From positions 248,001-312,000 of the forward strand of contig NZ_SKBP01000001.1 of assembly GCF_004634195.1 (NCBI RefSeq): DNA of 64,000 bases. The letters run 5' to 3'. The stretch comes from Flavobacterium salilacus subsp. salilacus. GTDB taxonomy: Bacteria; Bacteroidota; Bacteroidia; Flavobacteriales; Flavobacteriaceae. Made by a program: the position numbers and the translations under genes. Each line of letters begins with the position of its first letter. Within the stretch, counting starts at the first letter, position 1. This document shows positions 53,969 through 63,272 of this stretch, piece after piece. The notes beneath the pieces were generated by a model. The model did not search any database, had not been told where the DNA came from, and saw only the letters and a list, made by a program, of their open reading frames with translations.

Positions 53969-56461
53969 TTAGAAGTGGAAGCCAAATACGCCTTTTACGG
54001 TAAATTTATTGGCATCGGGCAGGTTAAGGTAGTTACCCCTCCAGGCAAAATCTATACGGAATACTTTGAAAATATTACCTATTCCGGCATGATATTCCCA
54101 ATATACATCTTCGGGTGCCCTGTAAGCAATACTCGAAGCATTGAGCCTTAAATTATCATCAGACACAGTACCATATACGCCTTTTATACCTACTATTTCG
54201 CGCAGGTTTAAATCTCTCAAAACAGGAATACGTGAAAACAGCCTTCCGTTAAAATTATGCTCTAAGTGCAGCGATACATATTCATCGGCTACAAACTCAT
54301 AATAGTTCATCAGGTTGTAGGTATTGGGTATAATAAAGTAGGACTGGTTACCGGGTATTACACCCATAAGCCCAAGCGGTACTTCGCCAAATATTTTTCC
54401 TGCCTCAAGCGTGGTAAAGAAACGCCCGAAACCGCCTACCAATACAGGCTGCCTGTAGTAAAACTGTAGTTTTCGGTAATTAAAATCATTATCGGTAACG
54501 CCATCAATACCATGCGAGAAGTTTAGATATAATCTGGTATAATCATCATCTACATCTGATCGTTCCACACCATACCCTATAGTCCTGCGTCCGGGTGTAT
54601 AATCTATCAGCAAGCCGTATTCGTATTGCTCAACCAATCCTTTTGTTCCCAAAGACGGGTTGTTCGGGTCTATATAATAATCGAGCCTGAATGTACTTAA
54701 CGATGCTGATTTAAGGGTACGATAAGACGCATTTGCCCTGAAAACCACATTTTTCAGTGGTTCTATCTCTGCTGAAAAATTACTGAAATTGACGGAAGTT
54801 AGTTTACTGTTGTCTCCACTGGCAAATATTGCGGATGAGGCAAAACTCCTGCCCAGCACATCGGTAGAGCCTGTAAGGCTTACCCCTATCTGCTCTACAT
54901 CGCGCCGTGTACCCGCAGCCAGTATAATACGTTTCTTTTTATCTACCATCCATTTACCCGACATACCATATTTAAACTGGTTGTCTTTAAAGCCATATGC
55001 GGTGTAACCTTCTAAACGCCAAGGGTCGTTTTGCCCGAAATAGGTACGCCCGCCTGTGCGCAGCCTTACGCCCTCCACATCATTATATCCGAAGGTTGAG
55101 AAAATGGGACCGTAATCAAATTTACCGATTTGATAGTAACCGCTGCCTAATGTAGCGACAAGGGTGTACATTCGTTTAAATTTGGGGACTGTTTTTAATG
55201 TGTCGAGCATTTTGTAAACGGATTTTTCATCTTTGTTAAGCGATTCAAAGCGATTTTCTGCCCAATATTCTTCCGACCGTTTGTGTATAGAGTCATTATA
55301 ATAGTTTACTTCTTTTGCATAAAAATCGTTCGGCTTTTTTATATCAAATTCATAATCCCTGAAAAGCGTTGTACGCTTACCATATACTCCTTTTGATTCT
55401 TCTTTTTTGCGTAATGCAAAGTCGGACATCATGTGGTCACGCTTTAATAAAAATACCGAGTCGTTAAGCACATCAAACTCCTGCTCTATATAAATATCTT
55501 TTACCCAGTTGATGTTAGCCCCTTTACTGGCTGCCATGCTTATTTTTTTTATGGCAAAGGTGGTATCGTTTACCCAAAAGTTTCCTTTAAAGGTGAGCTC
55601 GTTTTTACGGCGCGGGTAAAACACTATATTGTAGCACCACTTGTTGTCTATATAAGTACTGTCGTGCAACACATAGTTATATACGTTAATACCTGTGCGC
55701 GACAGTGGGCTTACAAAGTCTTTATCAAAAAACTTTAAATAATTATCATAAATATCATAGTCCGCATAAAGGTCTTTTACAAAAGCAATAATTTGCTGGT
55801 TATCGCTAAACCCTGAGTTTTTATTAGCCTGTTGTATTTCCTTTTCGCTATTGGTAGTGTTGTCGCCATATACTTCGCTCAGACTTTCGTTTATAAAAAT
55901 AGGCAAGTAGGTTTTTCCTGTAACGCTTGATGTATCTACATGCTTAAAGATAAACTCCATACCCTTGAAAATTTTGCTTGCCATGAAAGCACTGTCTATA
56001 CTGTTCATGTCAAACTCCACCTTTTCGTACTTGTCATACTGGTATTGGTCGAACATTTTGAGACCGTTTTTACGGCGGCGTTCCCATATTTTTCGCAATA
56101 TATCTATCGCAGGATTGTTTTTCTTTGATGTTTTACCGGAGTACAGCACTACTTCTTTAAGCTCCTGAGAATCGTTAAGTACTACCTTCATGTTGTAGGT
56201 AACCGATTTTTCAAGAGGTATCTCTTCTGTAGCGAAACCCACAAAAGAAACTACTATTGCCGAATACGTGCTTTGAGACTCCAGATAGAACTTTCCGTTC
56301 TCATCTGTTATAACTCCTTCGCTTGATGATTTAAAATATACATTGGCATAAGGTATCGGTAAACTTGTCTTATCCAGCACCACACCACTCACTTTAGTCT
56401 GCGAAAAAATAGTATTGGTAAGGAGCAGGAAAAACCCTAATAGTAGTATTTCTCTTTTCAT
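53969..56461 (-). CDS. DUF5686 and carboxypeptidase-regulatory-like domain protein
   Basis: 830 residues: signal peptide (about 1-20), carboxypeptidase-like beta domain (about 22-105, VSGVVLDKTSLPIPYANVYF), then DUF5686 with beta-barrel-type strands ending in Phe (FGFHF). This matches outer-membrane proteins common in Bacteroidota, with no proven function. It is transcribed alone, downstream of pdhB on the same strand with a gap of 65 bp. Confidence 0.88.
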   Translation of the reverse strand: MKREILLLGFFLLLTNTIFSQTKVSGVVLDKTSLPIPYANVYFKSSSEGVITDENGKFYLESQSTYSAIVVSFVGFATEEIPLEKSVTYNMKVVLNDSQELKEVVLYSGKTSKKNNPAIDILRKIWERRRKNGLKMFDQYQYDKYEKVEFDMNSIDSAFMASKIFKGMEFIFKHVDTSSVTGKTYLPIFINESLSEVYGDNTTNSEKEIQQANKNSGFSDNQQIIAFVKDLYADYDIYDNYLKFFDKDFVSPLSRTGINVYNYVLHDSTYIDNKWCYNIVFYPRRKNELTFKGNFWVNDTTFAIKKISMAASKGANINWVKDIYIEQEFDVLNDSVFLLKRDHMMSDFALRKKEESKGVYGKRTTLFRDYEFDIKKPNDFYAKEVNYYNDSIHKRSEEYWAENRFESLNKDEKSVYKMLDTLKTVPKFKRMYTLVATLGSGYYQIGKFDYGPIFSTFGYNDVEGVRLRTGGRTYFGQNDPWRLEGYTAYGFKDNQFKYGMSGKWMVDKKKRIILAAGTRRDVEQIGVSLTGSTDVLGRSFASSAIFASGDNSKLTSVNFSNFSAEIEPLKNVVFRANASYRTLKSASLSTFRLDYYIDPNNPSLGTKGLVEQYEYGLLIDYTPGRRTIGYGVERSDVDDDYTRLYLNFSHGIDGVTDNDFNYRKLQFYYRQPVLVGGFGRFFTTLEAGKIFGEVPLGLMGVIPGNQSYFIIPNTYNLMNYYEFVADEYVSLHLEHNFNGRLFSRIPVLRDLNLREIVGIKGVYGTVSDDNLRLNASSIAYRAPEDVYWEYHAGIGNIFKVFRIDFAWRGNYLNLPDANKFTVKGVFGFHF

Positions 56462-56526
56462 ATGTCTATAAACAAAAACTTCATCATAATATTATGATGA
56501 AGTTCCAAATATAATAGTTTATTTTG

Positions 56527-57504
56527 TTATTTATACATAACTTTTTTAACCGCTTTTACTACGTCACCGGCGTTGGGTATCCACTCTTTAAGAAGTGCGG
56601 GCGAGTAAGGTGCAGGGGTGTCGGCAGTGGTAATACGTTGTATAGGGGCATCCAGATAATCAAAAGCTCTTTCCTGAACAATATAAGTAATCTCTGAAGC
56701 TACACTGCCAAACGGCCACGCCTCTTCAAGCACTACCAACCTATTTGTTTTTTTAACTGATTTAAGAATCGTTTCATGATCCATAGGGCGCACTGTTCTC
56801 AAATCTATAATTTCGCAGCTTATGCCTTCTTTCTCCAATTCTTCGGCAGCGGCAAAAGCTTCTTTTATTATTTTTCCGAATGATACTATCGTAACATCCT
56901 TACCTTCGCGTTTCACATCGGCAACGCCAAGCGGTAAAGTATATTCTCCGTCAGGCACTTCGCCTTTATCGCCATACATCTGTTCCGACTCCATAAAGAT
57001 TACGGGGTCGTTATCACGAATTGCCGATTTTAATAATCCTTTTGCATCATAAGGATTAGAGGGTACAACTACCTTTAATCCCGGTGTGTTGGCAAACCAG
57101 TTTTCAAAAGCCTGAGAGTGTGTAGCTCCTAATTGCCCTGCTGAAGCTGTAGGCCCGCGAAATACCATTGGCATTGGGAACTGACCTCCTGACATTTGGC
57201 GCATTTTGGCAGCATTATTAATAATCTGGTCGATACCCACAAGTGAGAAGTTAAAAGTCATGAACTCCACTATAGGTCGGTTACCATTCATGGCAGAGCC
57301 TACTGCAATACCGGCAAAGCCAAGCTCGGCTATTGGTGTATCTATAACTCTTTTAGCACCAAATTCGTCAAGCATTCCTTTCGATGCCTTGTAGGCGCCA
57401 TTATACTCGGCAACCTCTTCGCCCATTAAATATATAGTTTCATCGCGGCGCATTTCTTCGCTCATCGCTTCGCAAACGGCTTCCCTGAATTGTATCGTTC
57501 TCAT
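56527..57504 (-). CDS. pdhB: pyruvate dehydrogenase E1 component, beta subunit
   Basis: 325 residues. The beta subunit of the alpha2beta2 E1, which decarboxylates pyruvate with thiamine diphosphate. Motifs: RETIYLMGEEVAEYNGAYKAS, PIAELGFAGIAVGSAM, GGQFPMPMVFRGPTASAG and HSQAFENWF. The pattern is typical of the branched-chain/PDH-type beta. The alpha subunit is not adjacent in the window. A 221-bp non-coding gap separates it from the next gene. Confidence 0.92.
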   Translation of the reverse strand: MRTIQFREAVCEAMSEEMRRDETIYLMGEEVAEYNGAYKASKGMLDEFGAKRVIDTPIAELGFAGIAVGSAMNGNRPIVEFMTFNFSLVGIDQIINNAAKMRQMSGGQFPMPMVFRGPTASAGQLGATHSQAFENWFANTPGLKVVVPSNPYDAKGLLKSAIRDNDPVIFMESEQMYGDKGEVPDGEYTLPLGVADVKREGKDVTIVSFGKIIKEAFAAAEELEKEGISCEIIDLRTVRPMDHETILKSVKKTNRLVVLEEAWPFGSVASEITYIVQERAFDYLDAPIQRITTADTPAPYSPALLKEWIPNAGDVVKAVKKVMYK

Positions 57505-57685
57505 GTAAAATACTTTTTCAATATTAAAGTGAATGGCAAAAATAAAACTTTTAATTATTATTTAGCATTTTAAAAATGCAATAATATCATTTAAAACCTC
57601 ATAATTTATGCTGTTTCCTTAAAAAAGATTACGAAAATGTTTTCGTAATATAACTTAGTTATACAAAAAATTAAAAGTAATTATT

Positions 57686-57693
57686 TATTTTTG
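57686..57693 (+). promoter_or_regulatory. -7 element of the unknown exported gene
   Basis: TATTTTTG matches TAnnTTTG, 32 bp upstream of the start at 57726. No good -33. Confidence 0.4.
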
Positions 57694-57725
57694 AAACAAA
57701 TACAGAATCAACTAAACTAATTCTT

Positions 57726-58412
57726 ATGAAAAAAGCCTTAATCCTCCTGTTCCTTTTTATGGCATTTGTTGCCAATGCTAATGAATATTATAAAGCCAAA
57801 ATTCAATTGTTAAGTGGTGATGTAAAAGAAGGCTATGCAGAATTACCCAGCAATCGTATTTTAGACGGTGCTATCAAATTTAAAGAAAGTGAGAAGGGAA
57901 AAACTACAAAATTTAAAAATGATGACATTGATATAATTTTATATACCACCGAGGCAGGGAAATACCTTTTCGAAAGAAGAAATACAAGAATAGCCATAAA
58001 ATCATTCGGTAAAGAACGTGAAAAAACATACAAATCCAAATCGTGGCTTTTAGTAAGGTTTTACGACCCTTTAATAACATATTATTGGATAGGTCAAACT
58101 TATTTAATAGACGAGGAAGGGGATATGGTTGCAAGAACCGTAGATACTTCCGGTACGTGGGCAGATATAAGCCTTTTTTACAGACGTCCGGGTGAGGATG
58201 CCCCTACCTTGATGGCCTCTTTTTCATCTATTACCATTATAGGAGCTGAAAAAAAATTTAGGAAATGGGCAATGCTTTATTTTGGAGAGGATAATGAAAT
58301 CGGGCAGCGTATAGAAAATAAGGAATTTAAGATTGAAAACATGCTCGAACTGGCTAAAGCCTATGTAGCCTATAAAAAGAAAGCAGATGGAGTAAACACA
58401 ATACAGGAGTAG
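57726..58412 (+). CDS. exported protein of unknown function
   Basis: 228 residues, signal peptide (about 1-18, ending ANANE). Short beta strands rich in charged residues follow (YYKAKIQLLSGDVKEGYAEL, FKNDDIDIILYTTEAGKYLF). The C-terminal 60 residues are helical and Lys-rich. No family recognised. It stands alone between pdhB and etfB. The 180-bp gap before etfB holds no gene. Confidence 0.7.
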   Translation: MKKALILLFLFMAFVANANEYYKAKIQLLSGDVKEGYAELPSNRILDGAIKFKESEKGKTTKFKNDDIDIILYTTEAGKYLFERRNTRIAIKSFGKEREKTYKSKSWLLVRFYDPLITYYWIGQTYLIDEEGDMVARTVDTSGTWADISLFYRRPGEDAPTLMASFSSITIIGAEKKFRKWAMLYFGEDNEIGQRIENKEFKIENMLELAKAYVAYKKKADGVNTIQE

Positions 58413-58590
58413 ATAAAAACTTTCTGATTTCGTAAAATAAAGCCTGTATAAAGCGAGTTTAATCGGAATATGAAAATTTTAAGCCGTAAATTTTAAATTT
58501 ATGTAATTTAATATGCGTGCATAGTTTTTTATTCAGAATATTTTACTAATTTCGTAACGAATAAACATAAACTCCTATAACTTTATAAAA

Positions 58591-59337
58591 ATGAAAATAT
58601 TAGTCTGCATCAGCCATGTGCCTGATACTACTTCAAAAATCAACTTTACAAACGGCGACAGTGAGTTTGACACTAACGGTGTGCAGTTTGTAATAAACCC
58701 TAATGATGAATTTGGTCTTACCAGAGCTATTTGGTTTAAAGAGCAGCAAGGCGCCAGCGTAACAGTAGTTAACGTAGGCGGTGCTGATGCCGAAGCTACA
58801 TTACGTAAAGCACTTGCCATTGGTGCCGATGAAGCGATACGTATAAATGCGAACCCTACCGATGGCTTTTATGTAGCAAAACAACTTGCCGAAGTAGCAA
58901 AAAACGGAGGGTATGACCTTATTATAGCCGGAAAAGAATCATTAGATTATAATGGCGGTATGGTTCCCGGTATGCTTGCTGCACAGTTAGGATACGATTT
59001 TGTAAACTCTTGTATAAAACTGGATGTTGAAGGAAGCGATGCTAAAGCTGTACGCGAAATAGATGGCGGTAAAGAAACACTGAGCACTAAACTGCCCCTT
59101 GTTATTGGCGGACAAAAAGGACTTGTGGAAGAAAAAGACCTAAAAATACCTAACATGAGAGGTATTATGATGGCAAGACAAAAACAACTTACGGTATTGG
59201 AGCCGGTAGCTGCAAACAACAACACGCAAGCCGTGAAATTTGAAAAACCAGCACCAAAATCGGCTGTGAAACTGATAAGTCCTGATAACCTTGACGAACT
59301 TATAAACCTGTTGCACAACGAAGCGAAAGTAATTTAG
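58591..59337 (+). CDS. etfB: electron transfer flavoprotein subunit beta
   Basis: 248 residues, normal length. With EtfA it carries electrons from acyl-CoA dehydrogenases to the quinone pool. Motifs: KILVCISHVPDTTSKINF, FVINPNDEFGLTRAIW, GADEAIRI, and the signature MRGIMMARQK (beta recognition loop). Followed after 91 bp by etfA. Confidence 0.95.
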   Translation: MKILVCISHVPDTTSKINFTNGDSEFDTNGVQFVINPNDEFGLTRAIWFKEQQGASVTVVNVGGADAEATLRKALAIGADEAIRINANPTDGFYVAKQLAEVAKNGGYDLIIAGKESLDYNGGMVPGMLAAQLGYDFVNSCIKLDVEGSDAKAVREIDGGKETLSTKLPLVIGGQKGLVEEKDLKIPNMRGIMMARQKQLTVLEPVAANNNTQAVKFEKPAPKSAVKLISPDNLDELINLLHNEAKVI

Positions 59338-59427
59338 TGTACCAATAATCAATTTTTCAATGTACCAATTAATCTGTCGCAAGACAATTGCTACATTGAT
59401 ACATTAAACCATTAAAAAATCAGAAAA

Positions 59428-60396
59428 ATGTCAATCCTAATATATGCCGAATCAGTAGAAGGAAAGTTTAAAAAAACTGCTTTTGAGCTTGCTTCCTACG
59501 CAAAAAAAATAGCTGCAGAAACAGGAACAACTGTTACCGCACTAACCATTAATGCTGCTGACACCTCTGCACTTGGCAACTATGGTGTAGATAAAATATT
59601 AACTGTAAACGCAGACAAGCTGAAAGCATTTAACGCTAAAGCGTATGCCGATGCGATTAAACAAGCAGCGCAAAAAGAAGGGTCTAAAATTGTTTTATTC
59701 TCATCTACTACCGATAGCCTATATACTGCACCACTTGTAGCTGTAGGTCTTGATGCAGGTTATGCATCAAATGTAGTAGCATTACCCGAAAGCCTTTCGC
59801 CTTTCCGTGTAAAAAGAACTGCTTTCTCTAACAAAGCATTCAACATAACCGAAATCAGTACCGATGTAAAAGTACTTGCCATAGGCAAAAACTCATTCGG
59901 TCTTATCGAATCGGCATCAAGCCCCGCTGTCGAAGAATTTTCGCCATCTCTAAATGATAATGACTTTACTATTAAAGTAGAAAATGTAGAAAAAGTAACC
60001 GGAAAAGTAACCATTGCCGATGCCGAGATAGTAGTATCCGGCGGACGTGGTCTTAAAGGTCCTGAAAACTGGGGGTTGGTAGAAGACCTTGCAGCCGTAT
60101 TGGGTGCAGCAACAGCTTGTTCCAAACCGGTATCTGACCTTGGTTGGAGACCTCACAGCGAGCACGTGGGGCAAACCGGTAAACCGGTAGCATCTAACCT
60201 GTATATTGCCATAGGCATATCAGGAGCAATACAGCACATTGCGGGTATCAATGCCTCTAAAGTTAAAGTAGTTATTAATACCGATGCAGAAGCGCCTTTC
60301 TTTAAAGTGGCTGATTACGGTATTGTGGGCGACGCTTTTGAAGTTGTACCAAAACTAACCGAAAAATTAAAAGAGTTTAAAGCAAATAACTCATAA
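59428..60396 (+). CDS. etfA: electron transfer flavoprotein subunit alpha
   Basis: 322 residues. The FAD-binding C-terminal domain is clear: [48 protein letters not shown] and [13 protein letters not shown]. It pairs with EtfB from the same operon. Confidence 0.95.
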   Translation: MSILIYAESVEGKFKKTAFELASYAKKIAAETGTTVTALTINAADTSALGNYGVDKILTVNADKLKAFNAKAYADAIKQAAQKEGSKIVLFSSTTDSLYTAPLVAVGLDAGYASNVVALPESLSPFRVKRTAFSNKAFNITEISTDVKVLAIGKNSFGLIESASSPAVEEFSPSLNDNDFTIKVENVEKVTGKVTIADAEIVVSGGRGLKGPENWGLVEDLAAVLGAATACSKPVSDLGWRPHSEHVGQTGKPVASNLYIAIGISGAIQHIAGINASKVKVVINTDAEAPFFKVADYGIVGDAFEVVPKLTEKLKEFKANNS

Positions 60397-60423
60397 TTTT
60401 ATTATAAATTGTGCCCATAAAAG

Positions 60424-60469
60424 GGCTATCCGAACAAGGATGCTTTATCTTTGACGGATAGCCTTTTTT
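60424..60469 (+). terminator. etfA terminator (loop contains a -7 promoter box)
   Basis: A 9-bp stem (60424-60432 with 60455-60463) and T-run, with a long 22-nt loop. TATCTTTG at 60446-60453 in the loop matches TAnnTTTG, 38 bp before the next start. Confidence 0.75.
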
Positions 60470-60491
60470 TAGTTATAGTGGAAAGATTATT

Positions 60492-61112
60492 ATGAGCTTA
60501 GTAAAACTAACGATTAAAGGAATTTCATACAGCCAAACGCAAAATGGCGCCTATGCATTAATCCTTAATGAAGTAGACGGAGAACGCAAACTGCCTATAG
60601 TTATTGGTGCTTTCGAAGCCCAATCGATAGCCATTGCACTCGAAAAAGAAATTAAACCCCCACGACCTTTAACTCATGACCTTTTTAAAAACTTTGCCGA
60701 CAGGTTTGATATCGTGGTAAAGCAGGTTATTATCCATAAGCTGGTAGATGGTGTTTTCTTTTCGAGCATTATTTGCGAAAGAGATAAAATAGAAGAAATT
60801 ATAGATGCCCGCACATCCGATGCTATTGCGTTGGCACTGCGCTTCAGCGCACCTATTTTTACTTATAAAAACATATTGGATAAAGCAGGTATTTATCTTA
60901 ATATAAACCCTTCGGAGACTGAAACCGAAGGAGCAGCAACTGACGATGTACTGTCGCCGACGCAAACATTCGGAACAGAATCTGTTTCCGGGGAAGGTTA
61001 CTCCCAATACAGCCTGCAGGAACTAAACGAAATGCTGGAAGGCGCAGTGCAAAACGAAGATTATGAAAAAGCGGCAAAAATCCGCGATGAGATATCTAAA
61101 AGAGAGAGCTAA
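60492..61112 (+). CDS. bifunctional nuclease family protein
   Basis: 206 residues: DUF151/bifunctional nuclease domain (about 1-135, LPIVIGAFEAQSIAIALEKE and DARTSDAIALALRFSAPIF) followed by a UVR-type helical motif (about 175-204, LQELNEMLEGAVQNEDYEKA). Archetypes act on DNA and RNA, but I can only infer it here. Acidic, Ser/Thr-rich linker between domains. Its promoter may lie in the etfA terminator loop. Confidence 0.88.
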   Translation: MSLVKLTIKGISYSQTQNGAYALILNEVDGERKLPIVIGAFEAQSIAIALEKEIKPPRPLTHDLFKNFADRFDIVVKQVIIHKLVDGVFFSSIICERDKIEEIIDARTSDAIALALRFSAPIFTYKNILDKAGIYLNINPSETETEGAATDDVLSPTQTFGTESVSGEGYSQYSLQELNEMLEGAVQNEDYEKAAKIRDEISKRES

Positions 61113-61193
61113 ATTTGGTTATTTGTTCATTCTACTATTTGGCAACTACACCCCAAATATCCAAAAACCAAATCTACAAATAAACAGGTTACG

Positions 61194-62039
61194 ATGAAAC
61201 AATATCACGACTTAGTAAAGCACGTTTTAGAGAACGGCAATCAAAAAGGAGACAGAACAGGTACAGGAACGCTGAGTGTTTTTGGTTATCAAATGCGTTT
61301 TGACCTTAGCGAAGGTTTCCCTTTAGTCACTACCAAAAAATTACACCTTAAATCGATTATATATGAATTACTTTGGTTTCTTAAAGGCGATACCAACACT
61401 GGCTACCTTAATGAAAACGGAGTAAAAATATGGGATGAGTGGGCTGATGAAAATGGCAACCTTGGTCCTGTGTACGGGCACCAATGGCGCAACTGGGACA
61501 GTAAAGAAATAGACCAGATTACAGAGCTTATTGAAACCCTGAAAACCAACCCGAACAGTCGCCGTATGATTGTCTCGGCATGGAACCCAAGTGTACTGCC
61601 TGACACTTCAAAATCATTTGCTGATAATGTTGCCGAAGGTAAAGTAGCGCTCCCGCCCTGCCATGCATTCTTTCAGTTTTATGTAAGCCCCCCAGCCTCC
61701 GAAGAAGGAAAAGGCAAACTATCTTGTCAGTTATACCAGCGTAGTGCCGACATATTTCTGGGAGTACCTTTTAATATTGCATCCTATGCGCTGCTAACTA
61801 TGATGATAGCGCAGGTATGCGGACTGGAAGCGGGCGATTTTATCCATACCTTTGGCGATGCCCATATTTACAATAATCATATCGAGCAGGTAAACCTGCA
61901 ACTGAGCCGTGAGCCTCGCCCATTACCTAAAATGGTGTTAAACCCTGACGTAAAAAATATTTTCGATTTTAAATTTGAAGATTTTACGCTCGAAAACTAC
62001 GACCCGCACCCACACATAAAAGGAGCGGTTGCGGTTTAA
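61194..62039 (+). CDS. thyA: thymidylate synthase with small insert
   Basis: 281 residues against 264 in E. coli. It methylates dUMP using methylene-THF. Motifs: [50 protein letters not shown] (catalytic Cys about residue 155) and [22 protein letters not shown]. About ten residues ([10 protein letters not shown]) are inserted right after FQFYV, where relatives go to a short DGKLSC turn, and their DNA resembles the metH palindromic elements. It starts a run of folate genes with dihydrofolate reductase downstream. Confidence 0.95.
   Translation: MKQYHDLVKHVLENGNQKGDRTGTGTLSVFGYQMRFDLSEGFPLVTTKKLHLKSIIYELLWFLKGDTNTGYLNENGVKIWDEWADENGNLGPVYGHQWRNWDSKEIDQITELIETLKTNPNSRRMIVSAWNPSVLPDTSKSFADNVAEGKVALPPCHAFFQFYVSPPASEEGKGKLSCQLYQRSADIFLGVPFNIASYALLTMMIAQVCGLEAGDFIHTFGDAHIYNNHIEQVNLQLSREPRPLPKMVLNPDVKNIFDFKFEDFTLENYDPHPHIKGAVAV
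61685..61714 (+). repeat. degenerate palindromic element R7 inside thyA
   Basis: About 30 bp with AGCCCCCC, then CCTCCGAAGAAGG, an eroded CCTCC-GAA-GGAGG-like palindrome. Translated in frame as [10 protein letters not shown] (residues about 164-174). It resembles the R3 and R5 arms of metH. Confidence 0.6.
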
Positions 62040-62074
62040 GCTATTTTTATTACCTTTAGTTAAAAATAGGGAAC

Positions 62075-62413
62075 ATGGAACCAAACCAACAAGAACTGTA
62101 TGAATATGCCCGAAAACGGGTAAAACAAAAAAAGCTGGTTTACCTGCATTTTATCCTACTTTTTATAGGCAGCCTTTTTTTGTACATCATCAATAAGTGG
62201 CTCAATGTTCGCGACGAGTACGACTGGTACTTGTGGGCAATAACCGCATGGGCGTTTTTATTCATCCTGCATTTTATAAAGGTTTTTGTTACCGAAGGTT
62301 TTATTAATAAGAAATGGGAACGCGAACAGATAGACAAACTGGTAGCACGACAGGAACGCCATATTAATCAGTTGGAAAAGAAGCTGAACAATACTAACGA
62401 CACCGAACAATAA
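62075..62413 (+). CDS. 2TM domain-containing protein
   Basis: 112 residues. The 2TM domain (about 8-80) has KQKKLVYLHFILLFIGSLFLY and WYLWAITAWAFLFILHFIKVF, two membrane helices with short loops, followed by a charged helix (KKWEREQIDKLVARQERH). Function unknown. The final stop base coincides with the dihydrofolate reductase start (TAATG), implying translational coupling. Confidence 0.85.
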   Translation: MEPNQQELYEYARKRVKQKKLVYLHFILLFIGSLFLYIINKWLNVRDEYDWYLWAITAWAFLFILHFIKVFVTEGFINKKWEREQIDKLVARQERHINQLEKKLNNTNDTEQ

Positions 62414-62910
62414 TGACGATTACCCTTATTGCCGCTGCTGCCGAAAATAATGCTTTGGGCAAAGACAACCAAATGGTATGGCACTTGCCGGACGACTTTA
62501 AGCGGTTTAAAAAACTTACTACAGGGCACCATATTATTATGGGGCGCAAAACGCTGGAAAGCATGAACGGCGCGCTACCCAACCGCACTAACATAATTAT
62601 TACCCGCCAAAAAGATTACACCTGCGAAGGCTGCACGATAGTACACAGCCTTGACGAAGCCCTTGCTGCCTGCCCGCAGGATGAAGAAGTTTTTATAATA
62701 GGCGGAGGCGAAATATACAAACAAGCTATAGATAAAGCCAATAAAATAGAACTTACCCGCGTTCATACTACCGTAGATGCTGATGCTTATTTTCCTGAAA
62801 TTGACGAAAGAGAATGGCAGTTAGTTTCAGAAGAATACCACCCAAAAGATGAAAAACATAAATTAGATTTTACGTTTAAGACTTGGATAAAAAGCAATCT
62901 TAATGGATAA
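62413..62910 (+). CDS. folA: dihydrofolate reductase
   Basis: 165 residues. Motifs: LIAAAAENNALGKDNQMVWHLPDD (substrate loop), FKKLTTGHHIIMGRKTLESM, NRTNIIITRQ and VFIIGGGEIYKQAI (NADPH glycine turn). It regenerates THF used by ThyA upstream and by MetF/MetH. Coupled to the 2TM gene, and its end overlaps the next start. Confidence 0.95.
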   Translation: MTITLIAAAAENNALGKDNQMVWHLPDDFKRFKKLTTGHHIIMGRKTLESMNGALPNRTNIIITRQKDYTCEGCTIVHSLDEALAACPQDEEVFIIGGGEIYKQAIDKANKIELTRVHTTVDADAYFPEIDEREWQLVSEEYHPKDEKHKLDFTFKTWIKSNLNG

Positions 62911-63160
62911 TACTGATATAACTTATCCTATAAACGACAAAGAAGACTTCATAGAATTTGTTCGTGAGTTATATGAAGTCTTCAAAACCAACCCTGAAAA
63001 ATGGGAAAACAATACTATTGAATTATTTTTAGAAGCAATGGCAGCTTATGCTAAAGATATTCAAGGTTATTATGACAACACAAATCAAAATATAGATGCA
63101 AATAAAGCATCATGGCAAGTCTTTGCTGACATATTAAGCGGAGCCCGGATATATGAATAG
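62903..63160 (+). CDS. DUF7660-like small protein
   Basis: 85 residues, cytosolic, rich in acidic and aromatic residues. It has the pattern FIEFVRELYEVF, WENNTIELFLEAMAAYAKD, WQVFADILSGARIYE, which I associate with the DUF7660 family. Function unknown. It overlaps the end of the dihydrofolate reductase gene by 8 bp. Confidence 0.65.
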   Translation: MDNTDITYPINDKEDFIEFVRELYEVFKTNPEKWENNTIELFLEAMAAYAKDIQGYYDNTNQNIDANKASWQVFADILSGARIYE

Positions 63161-63272
63161 TTCATTAATTCCTATAAAACCTAGTCTTAAATAAAAACAA
63201 CCAACATCAGCAAGTTTCAGATTTTATAGACAAGGTATAGTCACGATATTTGTATTATAAAATTAAGATACA

